Origin: JANYCD01 sp043738385
GTDB lineage: Bacteria; Pseudomonadota; Gammaproteobacteria; Burkholderiales; Rhodocyclaceae
NCBI GenBank assembly: GCA_043738385.1
Contig: JAYUGL010000077.1
Location: 1 to 6,398, forward strand
DNA: 6,398 nt
Direction: 5' to 3'
Below are positions 5,836 to 6,398 of this stretch, one piece after another. The position numbers were made by a program, and so were the translations under genes. Numbering within the stretch: the first letter of the stretch is position 1; each line of letters opens with the position of its first letter. The notes under the pieces were generated by a model, which saw only the letters and a program-made list of their open reading frames with translations, was not told the origin of the DNA and searched no databases.

Positions 5836-6398
5836 TTAGACTTTTTTCAGCTCGGCCCGAAGCGCCGCGATCACCGTATCGTAGCGATGCGGGTCGCTGT
5901 CCCTGCCGGCGCTGAATACCGCCGAGCCGGCGACAAACGTGTCGGCTCCGGCGCGGGCGATTTCGGCAATGTTGTCCACCCGCACGCCGCCATCGATTTC
6001 GAGCAGGATTTCGCGACCGCTGCGGGCGGTGTATTGATCAATCCGTGCCCGTGCCAACTTGAGTTTTTCAAGGACGCCGGAAATGAACTTCTGTCCGCCG
6101 AAACCTGGATTCACGCTCATCAGCAGCACGATGTCCAGCTTGTCCATCACATGGTCCATGTAGTCCAGCGGCGTAGCCGGATTGAACACCAGACCAGCCT
6201 TGCAGCCCTGTTCGCGGATCAAGCCCAAGGTGCGGTCGACATGCTCCGAGGCTTCGGGGTGGAAGGTGATGATGTTGGCACCCGCCTTGGCAAAGTCGGG
6301 CACGATGCGATCCACCGGCTTCACCATCAGGTGCACGTCGATGGTCGCCTGCGTAACAGGCCGCAGCGCCTCGCATACCAACGGACCGATGGTCAGAT
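5836..6398 (-). CDS. rpe: Ribulose-phosphate 3-epimerase (5' end cut off)
   Basis: Rpe interconverts ribulose 5-phosphate and xylulose 5-phosphate in the pentose phosphate pathway (and in the Calvin cycle where present). The visible 186 residues are the C-terminal four fifths of a TIM barrel; the family is about 220 to 230 long, so roughly 40 residues are off the right edge, including the N-terminal SILSAD-type segment. The fragment opens LTIGPLVCEALRPVT. It shows DVHLMV (fragment residues 20-25, metal-site His22), MSVNPGFGGQ (93-102), EIDGGV (133-138, catalytic-site Asp135) and the phosphate-binding AGSAVF (156-161). The stop is TAA. The frame is open to the window edge, and the TTG at 6381 is internal rather than a start. 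It is followed by the repeat and gph. Confidence 0.96.
   Translation of the reverse strand, partial: LTIGPLVCEALRPVTQATIDVHLMVKPVDRIVPDFAKAGANIITFHPEASEHVDRTLGLIREQGCKAGLVFNPATPLDYMDHVMDKLDIVLLMSVNPGFGGQKFISGVLEKLKLARARIDQYTARSGREILLEIDGGVRVDNIAEIARAGADTFVAGSAVFSAGRDSDPHRYDTVIAALRAELKKV

Overview
The window is a stretch of chromosome of about 60% G+C from a proteobacterium, most likely a betaproteobacterium. That placement rests on the gene order rpe-gph-trpE-trpG-trpD-trpC and on the style of the protein sequences; it is inference, not a database result. All recognised genes lie on the minus strand and read from the right end of the window to the left.

Layout in order of transcription: rpe (ribulose-phosphate 3-epimerase, start cut off at the right edge); a hairpin-forming ACACAGAG repeat; gph (phosphoglycolate phosphatase, HAD family); a 162-bp gap holding a possible trp leader peptide with two Trp codons and three mutually exclusive stem pairings; trpE; a 160-bp structured intergenic element; trpG; a second copy of the ACACAGAG repeat; trpD; trpC, overlapping trpD by one base; and 29 bp further on, an MDR-family quinone oxidoreductase / alcohol dehydrogenase-like gene, cut off at the left edge.

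TrpE with TrpG makes anthranilate from chorismate and glutamine. TrpD adds the phosphoribosyl group. TrpC carries out the indole-glycerol-phosphate step. The intervening isomerase (trpF) and the tryptophan synthase genes (trpB, trpA) are not in the window. Rpe and Gph are housekeeping sugar-phosphate enzymes often linked to trpEGDC in this group. All enzymes show their key catalytic motifs and look intact.

The genes are ordinary; the interest is between them. Three junctions (rpe/gph, trpE/trpG, trpG/trpD) are filled by repeat-like, hairpin-forming DNA. In each case it lies directly before the next gene and stays open in that gene's frame, which makes N-terminal over-extension of Gph, TrpG and TrpD likely in automated annotation. 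The fourth junction (gph/trpE) carries the candidate tryptophan attenuator. No RNA genes, CRISPR arrays, transposase genes or convincing intrinsic terminators were seen.
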